A DNA stretch of 64,000 nucleotides from positions 65,067,349 through 65,131,348 of the forward strand of contig CM067322.1 in NCBI GenBank assembly GCA_034231615.1. The letters are read 5' to 3'. Origin of the DNA: Meghimatium bilineatum (lineage: Eukaryota > Mollusca > Gastropoda > Stylommatophora > Philomycidae). A model generated the notes under the pieces. The model was not told the DNA's origin. It did no database searches and worked only from the letters and a program-made list of their open reading frames with translations. A program made the position numbers and the translations under genes. How positions within the stretch are numbered: the first letter of the stretch is position 1; each line of letters opens with the position of its first letter. Below, piece after piece: positions 52,916 to 63,752 of the stretch.

Positions 52916-53339
52916 ACATGGAAAGAAATCAAAGCAATGGATTAAGATAAGCAGATATGGAAGAAATGTGTTAAGATTGTTTATTTCATTTATTTATGCT
53001 TTGTTTTGCCGGCCAATGAAAAGTACAGCAGTAGTCAGATTGGCATTCTTCAGTGATGTAAAGTTAGTGAGCACTCTGGCCTGTTATAATGAAGGTCACG
53101 GTTATATGCTACCCTTTCCTTACCACATAAGTACCTTTCTGGTATTCACACGTATCAGAGTAATTTTCATCATGGCATACAAGGGACCCATTTTGCCTTT
53201 CCTCTTCAGCCCCAATTCACTTTGCCATACTTCAGCATATAGCCTGTTACCAGGACACATCACATAAAACAAAAGTGGATGTGGGGTTTTTCTGGATCAT
53301 TTGTGGTTTAGTGATTTTCTGAATAGACTGATGGCAGCT

Positions 53340-53491
53340 GCGAAGACGGATGTGTTGGGCCATTGACACAAATAACACACAGACAGTGTATTTCCATTCT
53401 CTGGAATACATCCAACTGGAAATCTTGTAGAACTATTGTCCTGTTACAAGAGAAATCCACGAGAGTTCGAGAACGAACGCTGAAGAAGAAG
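53340..53491 (+). repeat. SINE family B copy
   Basis: CGAAGACGGATGTGTTGGGC to TTCGAGAACGAACGCTGAAG. Confidence 0.9.
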
Positions 53492-53564
53492 ACTGATGTG
53501 CATCACCGTAGGAGTTTCATCTCTTTCACTGTATATCTTCCTCATTCTACTTCTCTGTCTATGA

Positions 53565-53836
53565 GTTGTTCGGTCCGAAAGGGGGGCAAAGAATAGTGAC
53601 ACTCTTTCACTTTTATGCATGTCATAAGAGGCGACTAAGAAAGTTGTAGGGTGGAGTTGGCTGTCACATCCCATATAGGGTCAAAGTGACCCAAGCGCAT
53701 ACTGAAGTCAGATGTTTCATGTTGAAAGGCGTAGACATCACAGCAAAGCTGTAAACCATGACACAATGCATTCCATTTGCCGGACTATAACCTGCTAATC
53801 TACAGGAATGTGAGAAATAATGCAGAAGAAGAAAAA
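53565..53836 (+). repeat. SINE family A, near full length
   Basis: GTTGTTCGGTCCGAAAGGGG, GGTGGAGTTGGCTGTCACAT and GCAAAGCTGTAAACCATGAC. Confidence 0.9.
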
Positions 53837-53944
53837 ATCTTTACCCTTTACTGTAACCCCAAGCAATTTCGAACTCGTTCAATCTCTTAATAATAGTCTC
53901 TTCTCTCATGGTGTTCCAACCACCTGGACCTAGACTTCTAGTTC

Positions 53945-54110
53945 AGAAAAAAATCACATTGCAGCAAACAGGATTTGAACCAGATCTGCTCAGATGGCAT
54001 CTACTCACCTCGCAACTTGATTCAACATGTTTTCCGTCTTCTACCACACCTACCGAAGTTTTTGCAGGTGTGAAACCACAACATACTTCATCCACTCATG
54101 GGTTAGCTAT
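53945..54110 (-). repeat. tRNA-like SINE head
   Basis: The minus strand contains CTGGTTCAAATCCTG, a good Pol III B box. The A box is not clear. Length and ends are uncertain. Confidence 0.45.
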
Positions 54111-54524
54111 CTATTCTAAATCTTGCGGATCATGGATTGAGAGTCCTATACAGTAACTGACCTGGCCATTTGTCCAAACCAGTGGTTGTCAAGTTGGGCC
54201 ATTAGGCCCCTCAGGAGACCACAGCATATTGCTGTGACCATAAATAAAAAATCGGAGATTAGGGATAGTGGATCTTTCTAGTAGGTGAAAGGGCAGAGAA
54301 AGATTTCCACAATATTTAATATAATATAATATAAACCTGGAAAAAAGTTAACAAGCTTTTATTTGAGGTTTCATTCAAACAGAAGCATAATTATACAGAA
54401 AGAGTCGACGTGGGAAAAAAAGGTTTAAGAATTGCTGGTATAAACTATAAGCAGTTTGTTATATGTTATTGTTTTCAAAATTTCCGTGAGTTGTAGATCA
54501 AATTTTGACACTTTCATCCTGCAG

Positions 54525-54623
54525 TATCTGGTTGTGTGTGCTAACATTCCAAAAATGCCAAATGTGACCTTTACCATTGGAGGACAGGGATTTGTGCTTA
54601 CACCTCAACAATATGTTCTCCAG
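54525..54623 (+). CDS. Cathepsin D-type aspartic protease, next exon
   Basis: ATCCTGCAG / GTTAGT. YLVVCANIPKMPNVTFTIGG, QGFVLTPQQYVLQ. The human cathepsin D counterpart is [33 protein letters not shown]. It is in phase with the exon at 52320-52461 (VEGE then YLVVC, one residue short of the human joint). The last exon (the LGDVFIG region) is not found by 64 kb. Confidence 0.88.
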
Positions 54624-54785
54624 GTTAGTTTATTTCAGTTTCATTAGTGGAAGAGTAGTATGTCGTCAAGTAGCTAATATACCACTCTCTTAAGTTTTGA
54701 GGATATTAGTTCAAATTCTCTGTAAGAAATTTTTTATTCAGGGATTAATCTATAATAAAATCTGCACTGAAATATGCCCCTTGGA

Positions 54786-55150
54786 AACTGCAATAGTGTA
54801 GTGTTAAGTCATCTGCCCACCAACCAGCACACCTGGGTTTCAAGTCCATTTATTATTCATAGGATGAAACAAAATTTACTCTTATGGTTCCCTCAGAAAC
54901 TAGGAAGTGAGGTACCAGGGCTCATGCTTTGGGAAGGTTGAGAAATTGTACCATTACTACTTAAAAAGTGTGGTAGGAGGTGCTAGTCAGGCGGTTTATG
55001 GTTAACCACAGACTAGGCATCTCAGTACTTATGGGAAACTGTGCTATGATGCTGGCTCATAATTTACCTGTACCGTTACTTCTGCTCAATGACTCAAATC
55101 ATTACTCTTTCGACTTCCAGTTGCACCAAGATAGCGGCGTAGTCAAGTCA
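54786..55150 (+). repeat. tRNA-derived SINE family F, copy 1
   Basis: Head with A-box-like TAGTGTAGTGTTAAGTC and B-box-like GGGTTTCAAGTCC, then a body with GAGGTACCAGGGCTCATGC and GGTTAACCACAGACTAGGCA. The body recurs in reverse at 55930-56341. Confidence 0.68.
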
Positions 55151-55569
55151 TTTTTGCCATTATGATACATTCGTTGTATTCCACACAAAAAAGATAATTT
55201 GCAGGATGCCCCCTGAAAACCAGCGTTCAGGTAGGTATCATAGATACTTCCTCACCGTCGAGTCAGAAAACGTTGGCTCATGAGATGTAGAACTTGAAAG
55301 GATTAACTGTCTGTCAATATTTGATGTAAGTAAAACTGAAACTCTACATCTTTTTAAAATGTTTGATCTCTTCTATTCTATGACCCTTTTTGTATTATGA
55401 AAGTAAATATTAAATGTCTGCAATGAATAAATCATCAATCCACAGACAAAAGTCCACAAGTACAAAGTACAAAGAGGAGTTTGTTGGAGGTCGTAGAAGC
55501 TCAAATTCAAGGTAGTAACAATATCAGTGTATTTGTTGTCCTCTATTTTGTTATATTTCTTATACTATA

Positions 55570-55765
55570 TATTTATCCAAGACTGGTAACATTACATCTG
55601 TGTCCATGTGGGCAGACAATGGAACATATCCTGCAAGACTGCATTTCACTAAACCAGTTAAAGGAGGAACGCTGGCCTATAGAGACGGATATCTACAGAA
55701 AGATGTTAATTAATTTTGGCAGACCATCTTACCCAGTTGGCAGATGTTTTTTTTTCACCTTTTGA
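55570..55765 (+). pseudogene. LINE RNase H tail fragment
   Basis: RLVTLHLCPCGQTMEHILQD, CISLNQLKEERWPIETDIYR. The C-C-H-C knuckle is intact. Confidence 0.75.
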
Positions 55766-55828
55766 TACAGACCACAGAGTTTGATGAATCCATTCGCTTG
55801 AAGTGTTTTCTAGTACTCTTTGGGCACT

Positions 55829-55905
55829 CTTCTTCTGTGTTCGTTCTTAAACTCCTGCATATTAGCAGGATGTAATCCGGAGACTGCATGATCATCCTGT
55901 CATGT
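55829..55905 (-). repeat. SINE family A 3' fragment
   Basis: TTCTTCTGTGTTCGTTCTTA and TTAGCAGGATGTAATCCGGA. Confidence 0.8.
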
Positions 55906-55929
55906 TCGTCCATAATAGTCGATAATGAC

Positions 55930-56341
55930 GATTTGGGATCAACTGTAAAAGGTAAAGGTAATATGAGGTATGAACCAGCGTCATAACACACAGTTTCCCA
56001 TAAGTGCTCATCTGTCTAGTCAGTGGTTGACCAGAAACCCCCATCGAAGATGGATGTGTCGTATTATTGGTGTAAATAAAACGGTGACTCAACGCAGAGA
56101 ATTTCCATTCTCTGGACTAAATTCTGCTGGAAATTTAGTAGGACCATTGTTCTGCTGCAAGAGATATCCATTGGAAGTGTTGTAATGAAGAAAAAGACCA
56201 GAAACCGCCTGAAGAGGGTCCTCGACAACACTTGCTAAATTAATATGGCACCTTCCCAGAGTTTGAGCCCTGGTATCCAACTTTCTCATGTCTGGTTTAA
56301 CCATGGGAGTAATTTTTATTTAAACCACGAATAATGAATGT
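55930..56341 (-). repeat. SINE family F, copy 2, split by a SINE B
   Basis: Reversed body of family F on both sides of 56040-56195: CAGTTTCCCATAAGTGCTCA and AGTCAGTGGTTGACCAGAAA before, GAGTTTGAGCCCTGGTATCC after. Confidence 0.68.
56040..56195 (+). repeat. SINE family B, full length, with 11-bp target duplication
   Basis: Flanked by identical GACCAGAAACC (56029-56039 and 56196-56206). The 156-bp unit from CCATCGAAGATGGATG to ATGAAGAAAAA is a complete, nested insertion. Confidence 0.92.
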
Positions 56342-56505
56342 ACCCATGTGACGTCAGTGACCCAGAAAGCTGTACTAAATTTGGTTTGTTGTACTGAAAG
56401 GAGCAGATATCTTAGACAGCTGTAAACCTTGATTTGGCAGATTCTGTTCTCCAGAATACATCCTGCTAGTTTACAAGAGTTTGAGAATGAATGCAGAAGA
56501 AGAAG
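56342..56505 (+). repeat. SINE family A 3' part
   Basis: GACGTCAGTGACCCAGAAAG to GAATGAATGCAGAAGAAG. Confidence 0.8.
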
Positions 56506-56700
56506 TAACGGTTCATACCTGGAACGTGTGCCTACCAATGTTTACAGCGCTCATATTTTTTAAAGAATTATCTGGTCATAATTTTTTAATAGTTTGTAAC
56601 ATTGCAGAATACAACTGTTAAGTAGTTTGAAGCCAGGGAAATAATTAACGAAAATAGGAAGAACACAGTTTTTGAAACACAGCAGGAGGGGGTAGGGATA

Positions 56701-57015
56701 GAATTAGAATTAGTTGTAGGTAAAGGTAGGCCCCATGGCAGCCACCTGATGTCACGGATGAATATAACTTCATGCACTAAGCCACAGCAGCTATTAATCG
56801 GGGTGGCCAGTTCCCTTTCTTACTGTCTTTACCTCCCCTAACTCATGTGTCAGGTACCCTATTACAGCTGAGTCGACAGGAGGAGTGGTCGTGTCCAGCG
56901 AGAAATCACAACTGGAATTTTTGTTTGTCCGGACAAGGTTTCGAACCTGGTATGCTGTAATCCAGTGATAGCAAGCAAGCTCACTATCAACTAGGCTACT
57001 GTGCTCCTCAGAATT
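56701..57015 (-). repeat. tRNA-derived SINE family E, copy 3 (best preserved)
   Basis: Minus-strand A box TAGTTGATAGTG (56982-56993), B box GGTTCGAAACC (56937-56947), then body GACACATGAGTTAGGGGAGG, GGGAACTGGCCACCC and tail region CATCAGGTGGCTGCCATGGG. Clear Pol III promoter boxes, about 315 bp. Confidence 0.85.
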
Positions 57016-57295
57016 AGTTTTAACACTGCGCCTAACACCTCTCCCCTCCAAACTCTAGCATTATCCCTTCTCATTAAATCATGGCATAATTTCACTAACA
57101 TTAGCCATTTTTGTAATTTGTGCGACACGCTCTGCAAGTGATGTAAAATTATTGACTACATGAAAACTGTGTACACCATAACAAACTTTCAATGAACCTG
57201 TGCATAATTTCTGAGTTCATTCTATTTTCTGCTTATAGATTAACTATTACATAGGCACGTGTTCCAGACAAGGACAGACATGACATTATTCTATT

Positions 57296-57450
57296 GATCT
57301 GCTGATGCCCAAAAGGGGATCAAAGCATAGCAACCTTGTGACCTGCTATGCATGTTGTAAGAGACAGCTAAGGAGCTTTAGGGGTGTACTTTTCTATCCT
57401 ATCACATGGGTCAAAGTGACCATAAAGCCATGTCAAAGAATGAGTCTAGA
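57296..57450 (+). repeat. SINE family A 5' half (one arm of an inverted pair)
   Basis: GATGCCCAAAAGGGGATCAA, TAAGAGACAGCTAAGGAGC and GGGTCAAAGTGACC. Confidence 0.75.
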
Positions 57451-57640
57451 GAACTGAGTTCATTATGTGTGGTTTACAGTTTATCTGCGATATCTCATCT
57501 TTCTGCGACACATTCCATCTTCAGAATGACTTCTGGGTTACTTTAGTATTCTATGGGATGGGTCAAGCCAACCCCACATTTCCTTATTCATCTTTAACAA
57601 CATACATGACAGGTCATAGTTTTGCTATTCTGCGCAACAC
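57451..57640 (-). repeat. SINE family A (other arm of an inverted pair)
   Basis: TGCGATATCTCATCTTTCTG, TTCAGAATGACTTCTGGGTT and GGGATGGGTCAAGCCAACCC. It directly abuts the plus-oriented half. Confidence 0.75.
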
Positions 57641-57785
57641 TTTAAGATCCTGTCAACATACTGGGGGCAACTAAATCTTCATATCTATGACAAGGGGCTG
57701 GCTGTGATGTGTACTGACCCAAATAAACATTAATTAAAGTCAATATTATTAATTTGAAGATTTGTCACAACATTCTCATTTTCAG

Positions 57786-58010
57786 GGGGATCTCCCTAGT
57801 GTAATGGGGTTAAGCTGTTCGCCTTGAGTTCAAGAGGTCTTGAGTTCGAATCTGACTCATATCATTTTGTGTATAAAGTGGATTTTTTCAGATCCCTGTG
57901 GGTTATCACTTGAAGATATGAAGTTACGTGCTATGAGTGGTACTATTGGCAGGCAGCATGCCACTTTGTTGAGAGTGATGAGTATATATGGAAACCGAGT
58001 ACAGTGAAGT
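57786..58010 (+). repeat. tRNA-derived SINE or tRNA pseudogene
   Basis: CCCTAGTGTAATGGGGTTAA (A box) and TTGAGTTCGAATCTGA (B box at about 57842) lie 40 bases apart, as in a tRNA head. The body after about 57870 differs from families E and F. No acceptor-stem pairing is obvious, so a functional tRNA is unlikely. Confidence 0.6.
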
Positions 58011-58232
58011 CAATCCTCTACAACTTTTGAACCCTTTTTTTAACTTTTCTAATTTTCAGATAATGAGAGATAAAAAAGACAGAAAGTAGAACAGACTGCA
58101 GATAAGCATCAACAAATTACTTCAGTAGTGGAATATGTAGAGTGGAAAATAAAAATATTAGAGCTGCTGAAACCTCTTGATGGAGCTTACTAACCCTACT
58201 GTCCATGAATGGAAACAATCAGGGCTTCATGA

Positions 58233-58292
58233 TTGGGGTGCCAAAGAGGGAGTTTTAGTGGTGTACTTTGCTGTCCTATTACATGGGTCCTC
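58233..58292 (+). repeat. SINE family A fragment
   Basis: GGTGCCAAAGAGGGAGTTTT and GCTGTCCTATTACATGGGTC, much like 57360-57410. Confidence 0.5.
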
Positions 58293-58317
58293 CAATTGTG
58301 TTGTTAAATGTTGTGGG

Positions 58318-58580
58318 TGAAGTTGGAGTTGTCAGACTTTGGCTATTGTCAGCATGTGTCTCTTTAAGGTTTCTTTGATTGTCTCCATCCATCTAATTCT
58401 TGGTCTTCCTTGTTCCCTGTAGCCTGATCTTCAGCTGTTGTATGCACAAAGTGCTGGTTGCTTTGGTTCCATTCTAATGATGTGACTAAACCACCTTGTT
58501 TGCTGTCTCTCAATGTAGTCTTGAGATGGTTTTTATTTCTTCTCTGATATCTTCATTTCTCTGTTGGTCTCAGTGTTTGA
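58318..58580 (-). pseudogene. LINE ORF2 C-terminal tail
   Basis: The minus strand gives DYIERQQTRWFSHIIRMEPK, a stop, YREQGRPRIRWMETIKETLK and RHMLTIAKV-stop. GRPRxRWxExIK is the family signature. Confidence 0.8.
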
Positions 58581-59214
58581 TATTTTTAACTTTTCTCAAA
58601 CATCTCATTTCTCGCAAATGTATTGTTAAAACCATACCTTGCAAGGTGATTTGGTGCCACTAGAATGGGCCTGGTTCGATTCCCATTAGTCTCAAAAATG
58701 TTCACCCCTTGGGGGAACTGTATGCTAAAGATTTCAATGTGGTACCCTTATGACCCTGATGGGTGCAGGTTTATAAATAGAATAGATATTTAATGTAAAT
58801 AAAATTGTTAAAGATTATATGAAGTACTTTGTCATTTTTTTTTAACCACAATGAATGACAGAATTATATCAAAGAATGATTGTCCAGATTTAGAGACATG
58901 TCTCAGAAATAAGAGATTTCTTCTACATCAATCGCTCTGATTCTGAAATATTTTTGAGTCATGACCCCATTTTAGAGAAACAAACTGATCTACGACCCCA
59001 TTTTACGAAACAAAGTTACCCTCTACCAGAATACATTAAAACAAGGTCTTGATATAGTTAGAAGAAAACATACAAAATTATAGCTTTTTGCGTCTTTACA
59101 GATGGTCGAAAAGCTGGCCAGTGCAAAATTTCATATGAACAAGGAGACCCTCAAATTAATTAAATTGCCAAAATGCATAGTGTCTATGTTTCTCGCGATT
59201 TCTTTCCTAGGCAA
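58581..59214. other. Non-coding stretch
   Basis: No gene seen. A short repeated phrase TGACCCCATTTTA.GAAACA occurs twice near 58960 and 58995. Confidence 0.4.
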
Positions 59215-60415
59215 GTTTTATTGGTTGGTTGGTTAGTTGCTGATCCAGCAGTCCATGGGCTCATGCCCTTTGACCCAATGCCATTGTGTGATATATGCAT
59301 GTGTTTGTCAGCTGTTCCATTTATCTTCCAGTAATGTGTTCCATTTATCTGGCCCTGGAGGGAGAAGCATTATCCTGATGTCATCCAGTGCTGTGCATTT
59401 AAAAAGGTTGCGGTCAACATTTTCATAGGGATGAGTGCACAGTCTGCACTCTGGATTGTGTGTCGTGGTTGAATTCTGTTCAGGTGATTGTTAAGCTGTA
59501 CATGTTGTGTGGTGTGCAGTCAGAAGATGATACTCTGGTCTTTTCTTCCCAGGAGGTTGATGTTATCTTTAGGATTTGGGCTGGTCATATATTTATAGAT
59601 TTCCCTCCCAGTGTTTCCCATAGCCCATCTGTTCACCCAATTTTCTTTAGTCACAGATTTCAGTATCATTTTAATTGTGTGCATGGTTGTTTATGTATAT
59701 GGCTGTTCTTGTTGAGCTCCCATCTTTACTAGTCTGTCTGCCTTGTCATTGCCAGGTGTGTTTGAGTGGCCAGATATCCACTGCATAACAATGTAAGTAG
59801 CTGGTTGGCATGGTGATATATTTCCACCAGCTCAGGCTTACAATGTCCACCACATTCTAGTGCTTGAAGAGCGAACATAGAATCTGTGAAAATAACAATG
59901 TTTTGAACTTTTGATGGAAAGGCATCAAATATGGTCTTCAGGTGGTACAATGCAACTTCTAGTGCTGTTATTTCGGCTTCATAGTTAGAACATATCTCCC
60001 CACAGGCATCAAACAACTCATCAGATGTTTTGTCTGGATATTCCATATAGACACCATAACCTGTTTTGATGGTAGTTTTGAAAGCAGACCCATCAGAATA
60101 GACATGAATTCATTGTTATGGGTAGGTGTCTATTGTTTTCTGTGTTGCTTTCATAAGACTTACTGGGTCTGAACTTTTCGGTGCATTATTTCTTAATTGT
60201 GTCTTGATTTCCGGCAATTTAAAACCTGCATGTTGTGATAAACATTTTTCTACTCTTTGCAGTTCTTGTCTCGGAGGTGATAGCTGCCTTTTATTTCATC
60301 GACATGGCTCAGGGCTGACTTTTGTTTTATTCTGTGGTTTGGTTGCCAGTTTTCTACAAGTTGTTTCTACAAATGTAGAACCCCTTGAGATGTGAAGAGA
60401 TATGGCTTCAATGGA
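59215..60415 (-). pseudogene. RNase H-type LINE, RNase H domain to 3' end
   Basis: Minus strand, high to low: linker SLHISRGSTFVETTCRKLAT and CLSQHAGFKLPEIKTQLRNN; RNase H VYSDGSAFKTTIKTGYGVYM, ICSNYEAEITALEVALYHL, VIFTDSMFALQALECG and ISGHSNTPGNDKADRLVKMG (Asp, Glu, Asp and His/Asp signatures all visible); ENWVNRWAMGNTGREIYKYM; Cys knuckle ECRLCTHPYENVDRNLFKC; end DIRIMLLPPGPDKWN. Stops precede the RNase H domain (TYP.Q.IHVY) and there is one frame change near 59800. It is a different lineage from 24610-25563, with an (AACC)n rather than GAAG tail. Confidence 0.88.
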
Positions 60416-60769
60416 GGCTTATGAAAGAAGCAAAAAAAATGAACAAAGACCACCCAAATAAACAAGCCAGTTTTATTAAGATGTTGCTTTAGCAATTTTT
60501 ACTTGGAGGCTTTGAATGATAGTTTAAACAAGAAAACATGATCATCCTTTTGATATAAATGTTGAAAATGTTTTGTGTGTTGTAATTTGTAGGTTTTCTT
60601 GTTTACATCATAACACCCTAGTTTTAGTGATAGTTCGTCATGTCTAAGTGGACCATTCTAAAAACGTGTTTTACGTAAGTACATTTTTAGATAAATTTAA
60701 CAAGATTATATGTGAAAGTAGATATGCTTTCAAAATAGGCAAAAAATTGCCAAATATTTCATTTTTTGC
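60416..60769. other. AT-rich non-coding stretch
   Basis: Nothing recognised. Confidence 0.4.
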
Positions 60770-60893
60770 ATTCTTTCTCAAAATCGATTGGTAGAATGTA
60801 GTCTAGAGAACGGAATGCATGTGTCATGGTCTAGAACATTGTTGAGATATCTACACCATTTGGCTTGTCATATTCAACTTAATCATGAGCCAG
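60770..60893 (-). repeat. SINE family A 3' half
   Basis: AGAATGTAGTCTAGAGAACG, GAGATATCTACACCATTTGG and ATTCAACTTAATCATG. Confidence 0.75.
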
Positions 60894-60894
60894 A

Positions 60895-61458
60895 TATTTA
60901 AAATGGCAACCATGTGAAAGAGATAGAAACCCTGTGAAAGAGATAAAACTATGAAAGAGATAGAAACCCCATGAAAGAGATGGAAACCCGTGAAAGAGAT
61001 AGAAACCCTGTGAAAGAGATGGCAGCCCCGTGAAAGATGACAACTCTATGAAAGAGATGGCAACCATGTGAAAGAGATGGAAACCTCATGAAAGAGATAG
61101 AAACCCTATGAAAGAGATGGCAACCCTATGAAAGAGATGGAAACCCTGTGAAAGAGATAGAAACCCTATGAAAGAGATGGAAACCCTGTGAAAGAGATGG
61201 CAGCCCCGTGAAAGAGATGACAACTCTATGAAAGAGATGGCAACCACATGAAAGAGATGGAAACCATGTGAAAGATATAGAAACCCTGTGAAAGAGATAT
61301 AAACCCTGTGGAAGAGATAGAAACCTCGTGAAAGAGATAGAAACCTCGTGAAAGATAAGAAACCCTGTGGAAGAGATAGAAACCCTGTGGAAGAGATAGA
61401 ACCGTCGTTAAAGAGATAGAAACCTCGTGAAAGAGATAGAAACCCCATGAAAGAGATA
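60895..61458. repeat. 18-19-bp minisatellite, about 30 units
   Basis: Unit GTGAAAGAGATAGAAACCC with variants (GATGGCAACC, GAAGAGATAG). A higher-order block of about 120 bases (GATGGCAGCCCCGTGAAAGA...CAACTCTATGAAAG) occurs twice. The minus-strand Phe/Leu/Ser frames are products of the repeat. Confidence 0.96.
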
Positions 61459-61611
61459 GAAGATGGAGATCCGTTGCAGTCAACGCTTGAAGATTAGACT
61501 TGAAATAGTCACGACTGCAATTCCCAGATTAAATACCATATGGGGAGAGCAGAATAAGTACATCAGTGAAGATACGCCTGGATATCATTGTATGTCATGT
61601 ATACCATTATA

Positions 61612-62095
61612 GGTCATGTCGTAGTGTGAGACTCGGAATTGGGCGAGAGGTTCACGCTGTCGGTGGACGACACCTCGGCTAAGAAGACGAAAGCGCCATG
61701 GTCCAACTCTTCTCGTGGATGAGAAAAGGTTCAGCATCCGGTGGGCATAGGCACAGAACGTCGAATTACACGAGGCAGGTTCACAGACGGCGGAACACCT
61801 CGCGCGAGATTGACGTGAACGACAATCGTCTTGGCGAAGAGTCACTACACACCCACGTGACTGTCGACAGATAGGTAGGCTGTCACGGGCTAGGGAAGCC
61901 TACTACCCGAATTAAAGGCATGACAAAAATGGATGTGCTGGGCCTCGGATGTCTAGACCACAAAGTGAGCCAATCGAGGTACAAATAATACAGTTCAACT
62001 GTGGAACTTGTGGCACAGCGTACTTCGCTCTCGCCGGCGGAAATCTCACGATTTATTCGTTGTGGTTATAAGATAATGAACGCAGAAGAAGAAGA
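61612..62095 (+). repeat. Family C retroposon, copy C4 (3' half)
   Basis: GTGTGAGACTCGGAATTGGG, CGGCGGAACACCTCGCGCG and CCGGCGGAAATCTCACG, with the 3' end ATAATGAACGCAGAAGAAGA. Its tail is the same GAACGCAGAAG string as SINE families A and B. Confidence 0.85.
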
Positions 62096-62275
62096 ATATG
62101 TCATGCATACCATATGTACCAATATAGACCTATAATCTAAAAAATACATTTTCTATTTGTATGGGTACACAGATTTCTAGTTAAGATGTTGAGAAGAATA
62201 TGCTATGTAATATGTCACTGTCATTAGAAGCGCTTAAGATAGTTTCATTGTTAGGCCTATATCAATCAATAAACC

Positions 62276-62434
62276 CTGCCGAAGACGGATGTGTCGGGCC
62301 ATTGGCGCAAATAAAACGGCGACACAACGCATTTCCATTCTCTGGACTACATCCTTCTGGAAATTTATTAGGACCATGGTCCTGCTACAAGATATCCAGT
62401 GGGAGTTTGAGAATGAACGCTGAAGAAGAAGAAG
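62276..62434 (+). repeat. SINE family B, full length, with 12-bp target duplication
   Basis: Flanked by identical AATCAATAAACC (62264-62275 and 62435-62446). It runs CTGCCGAAGACGGATGTGTC to GAATGAACGCTGAAGAAG. The best-preserved copy of the family. Confidence 0.94.
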
Positions 62435-62449
62435 AATCAATAAACCATA

Positions 62450-62900
62450 ACCCTTCACGGTCGTAGGGGTGCCACATTGGTTGCTTCAGCACAGTCCTCC
62501 AGCGAATTATATCCTCAGCAATGCGGATGAGTGTGGAAATATATTGTCCTGTCCATTCCTTGATGTTGTCTGTCCATGCCTTTATTTTCCCTCCTCTGTT
62601 TCTTCCCCCTTCGACAGTTCCCTGTAGTATTGTTTTTGACAAGGAATCATGTCTGCATACATGTCTGAACCATGCTAGTTTTTGTCATTTCACTATTGAA
62701 AGCAATGGTTCCTGAACTCCTGCACACATCTCTACTTTATTTCTTACGTACACATTGGTCTTATGTTCCCTATAGGAAATTCGTAGAATTTGTCTGTAGC
62801 ATTTGTACTCGAAAACCTGTAATCTTCTCAGGCCTATATAGGGACCTACCACTGACTCTAAAATATGTATGCTAAGTTTGGCAATAAATAAACAGGATAG
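62450..62900 (-). pseudogene. LINE reverse transcriptase end and tail
   Basis: First frame: LRRLQVFEYKCYRQILRISY and REHKTNVYVRNKVEMCAGVQ. After a deletion and frame change: LSKTILQGTVEGGRNRGG, AWTDNIKEWTGQ, RIAEDIIRWRTV. The order is that of the C-terminus of endonuclease/reverse-transcriptase LINEs. A SINE B sits in its 3' end. Confidence 0.85.
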
Positions 62901-63245
62901 TGGAAAAATTAGAGGCAACAGTGGTGTGGTTATGTAGAGGAAAGTGTTGACAAGACATAGAGGATTTATTTAATTGTAGTTGGATTATCCCATATGTATT
63001 CCGTCCTTCTCAACAAAGCGATACGCGCCAGCCGAGAGTATCATTCATAGCACGTAATTATGCAGTTTTAAGCTAAAATTGCTATAATTCATAGGTAGGT
63101 AGGTTAATGAGTCTGCCTCTCTTTTGGAGTGGCGTGCCCCTTTCAACCAGCGGACAAAGTTCAATTAGGCTATATCAGGACACAAGCTATAATTCACGGG
63201 GGAATCATAATTTTCCGCCCCGGGCGCCATTGACCCACGCTACTG

Positions 63246-63312
63246 GATAGCGTACTACCTAGGTATGTGAATTTATTCAGTGCTACACGATTTACCTTTA
63301 TGCAAGGCTCGA
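63246..63312 (-). pseudogene. Small LINE reverse transcriptase fragment
   Basis: TACCTAGGTATGTGAATTTA and GATTTACCTTTATGCA.GG match 26425-26485, which encodes CIKVNGVALKVVNRFTYLG. Confidence 0.6.
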
Positions 63313-63651
63313 GATACATTCCATGCTCCTAGGGTCAGTGGGAAACCTTATCTCTTCGGGTGAATTTTCGTGGATGTGAAAATGACTTGCACTGGGGATT
63401 TTGATTAAAGTGAGGAGAAATTGTGCAAAGCGTCGACCTCACTCTCTTGTCGGACCTCATTTGAAACCAGTGGCAAGACGAATCGAGATGACTGGAAGTG
63501 AAGTACGATGCAGTGGAAGACCATGGTTTTCTACGTGTCTCACTATGACCGATGCGGCCCACACCGCGTTGCTGGAGTTCCCTTACATTACCCGGTGGGC
63601 CGATAAACTATCGTAGCCTCATACGCGTAAACTTGCCATACCGATATAGTG
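63313..63651. other. GC-richer non-coding stretch, unassigned
   Basis: Open on both strands for about 70 codons without recognisable motifs. Composition and CpG content resemble the family C elements, but no alignment to them was found. Confidence 0.35.
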
Positions 63652-63752
63652 TAGTAGAGAATAGCGACGCTGTTGCCTTTCAGGTATATCGTAGGAGGCG
63701 ACTAAAGAGATGTGGGGATGGAGTTTCCTGTCCTATCATATTATGTGATCCA
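63652..63752 (+). repeat. SINE family A 5' half
   Basis: GTAGAGAATAGCGACGCTGT, CGTAGGAGGCGACTAAAGAG and GGATGGAGTTTCCTGTCC. Nothing recognised in 63753-64000. Confidence 0.75.

Noticed and set aside
57786-57870. Functional tRNA gene
   Set aside because: A and B boxes are present but no acceptor-stem complementarity is evident, and a SINE-like body follows directly.
61086-61483. Minus-strand ORFs of 85-120 codons rich in FLSLSRGFYLFH
   Set aside because: Products of the 18-19-bp minisatellite.
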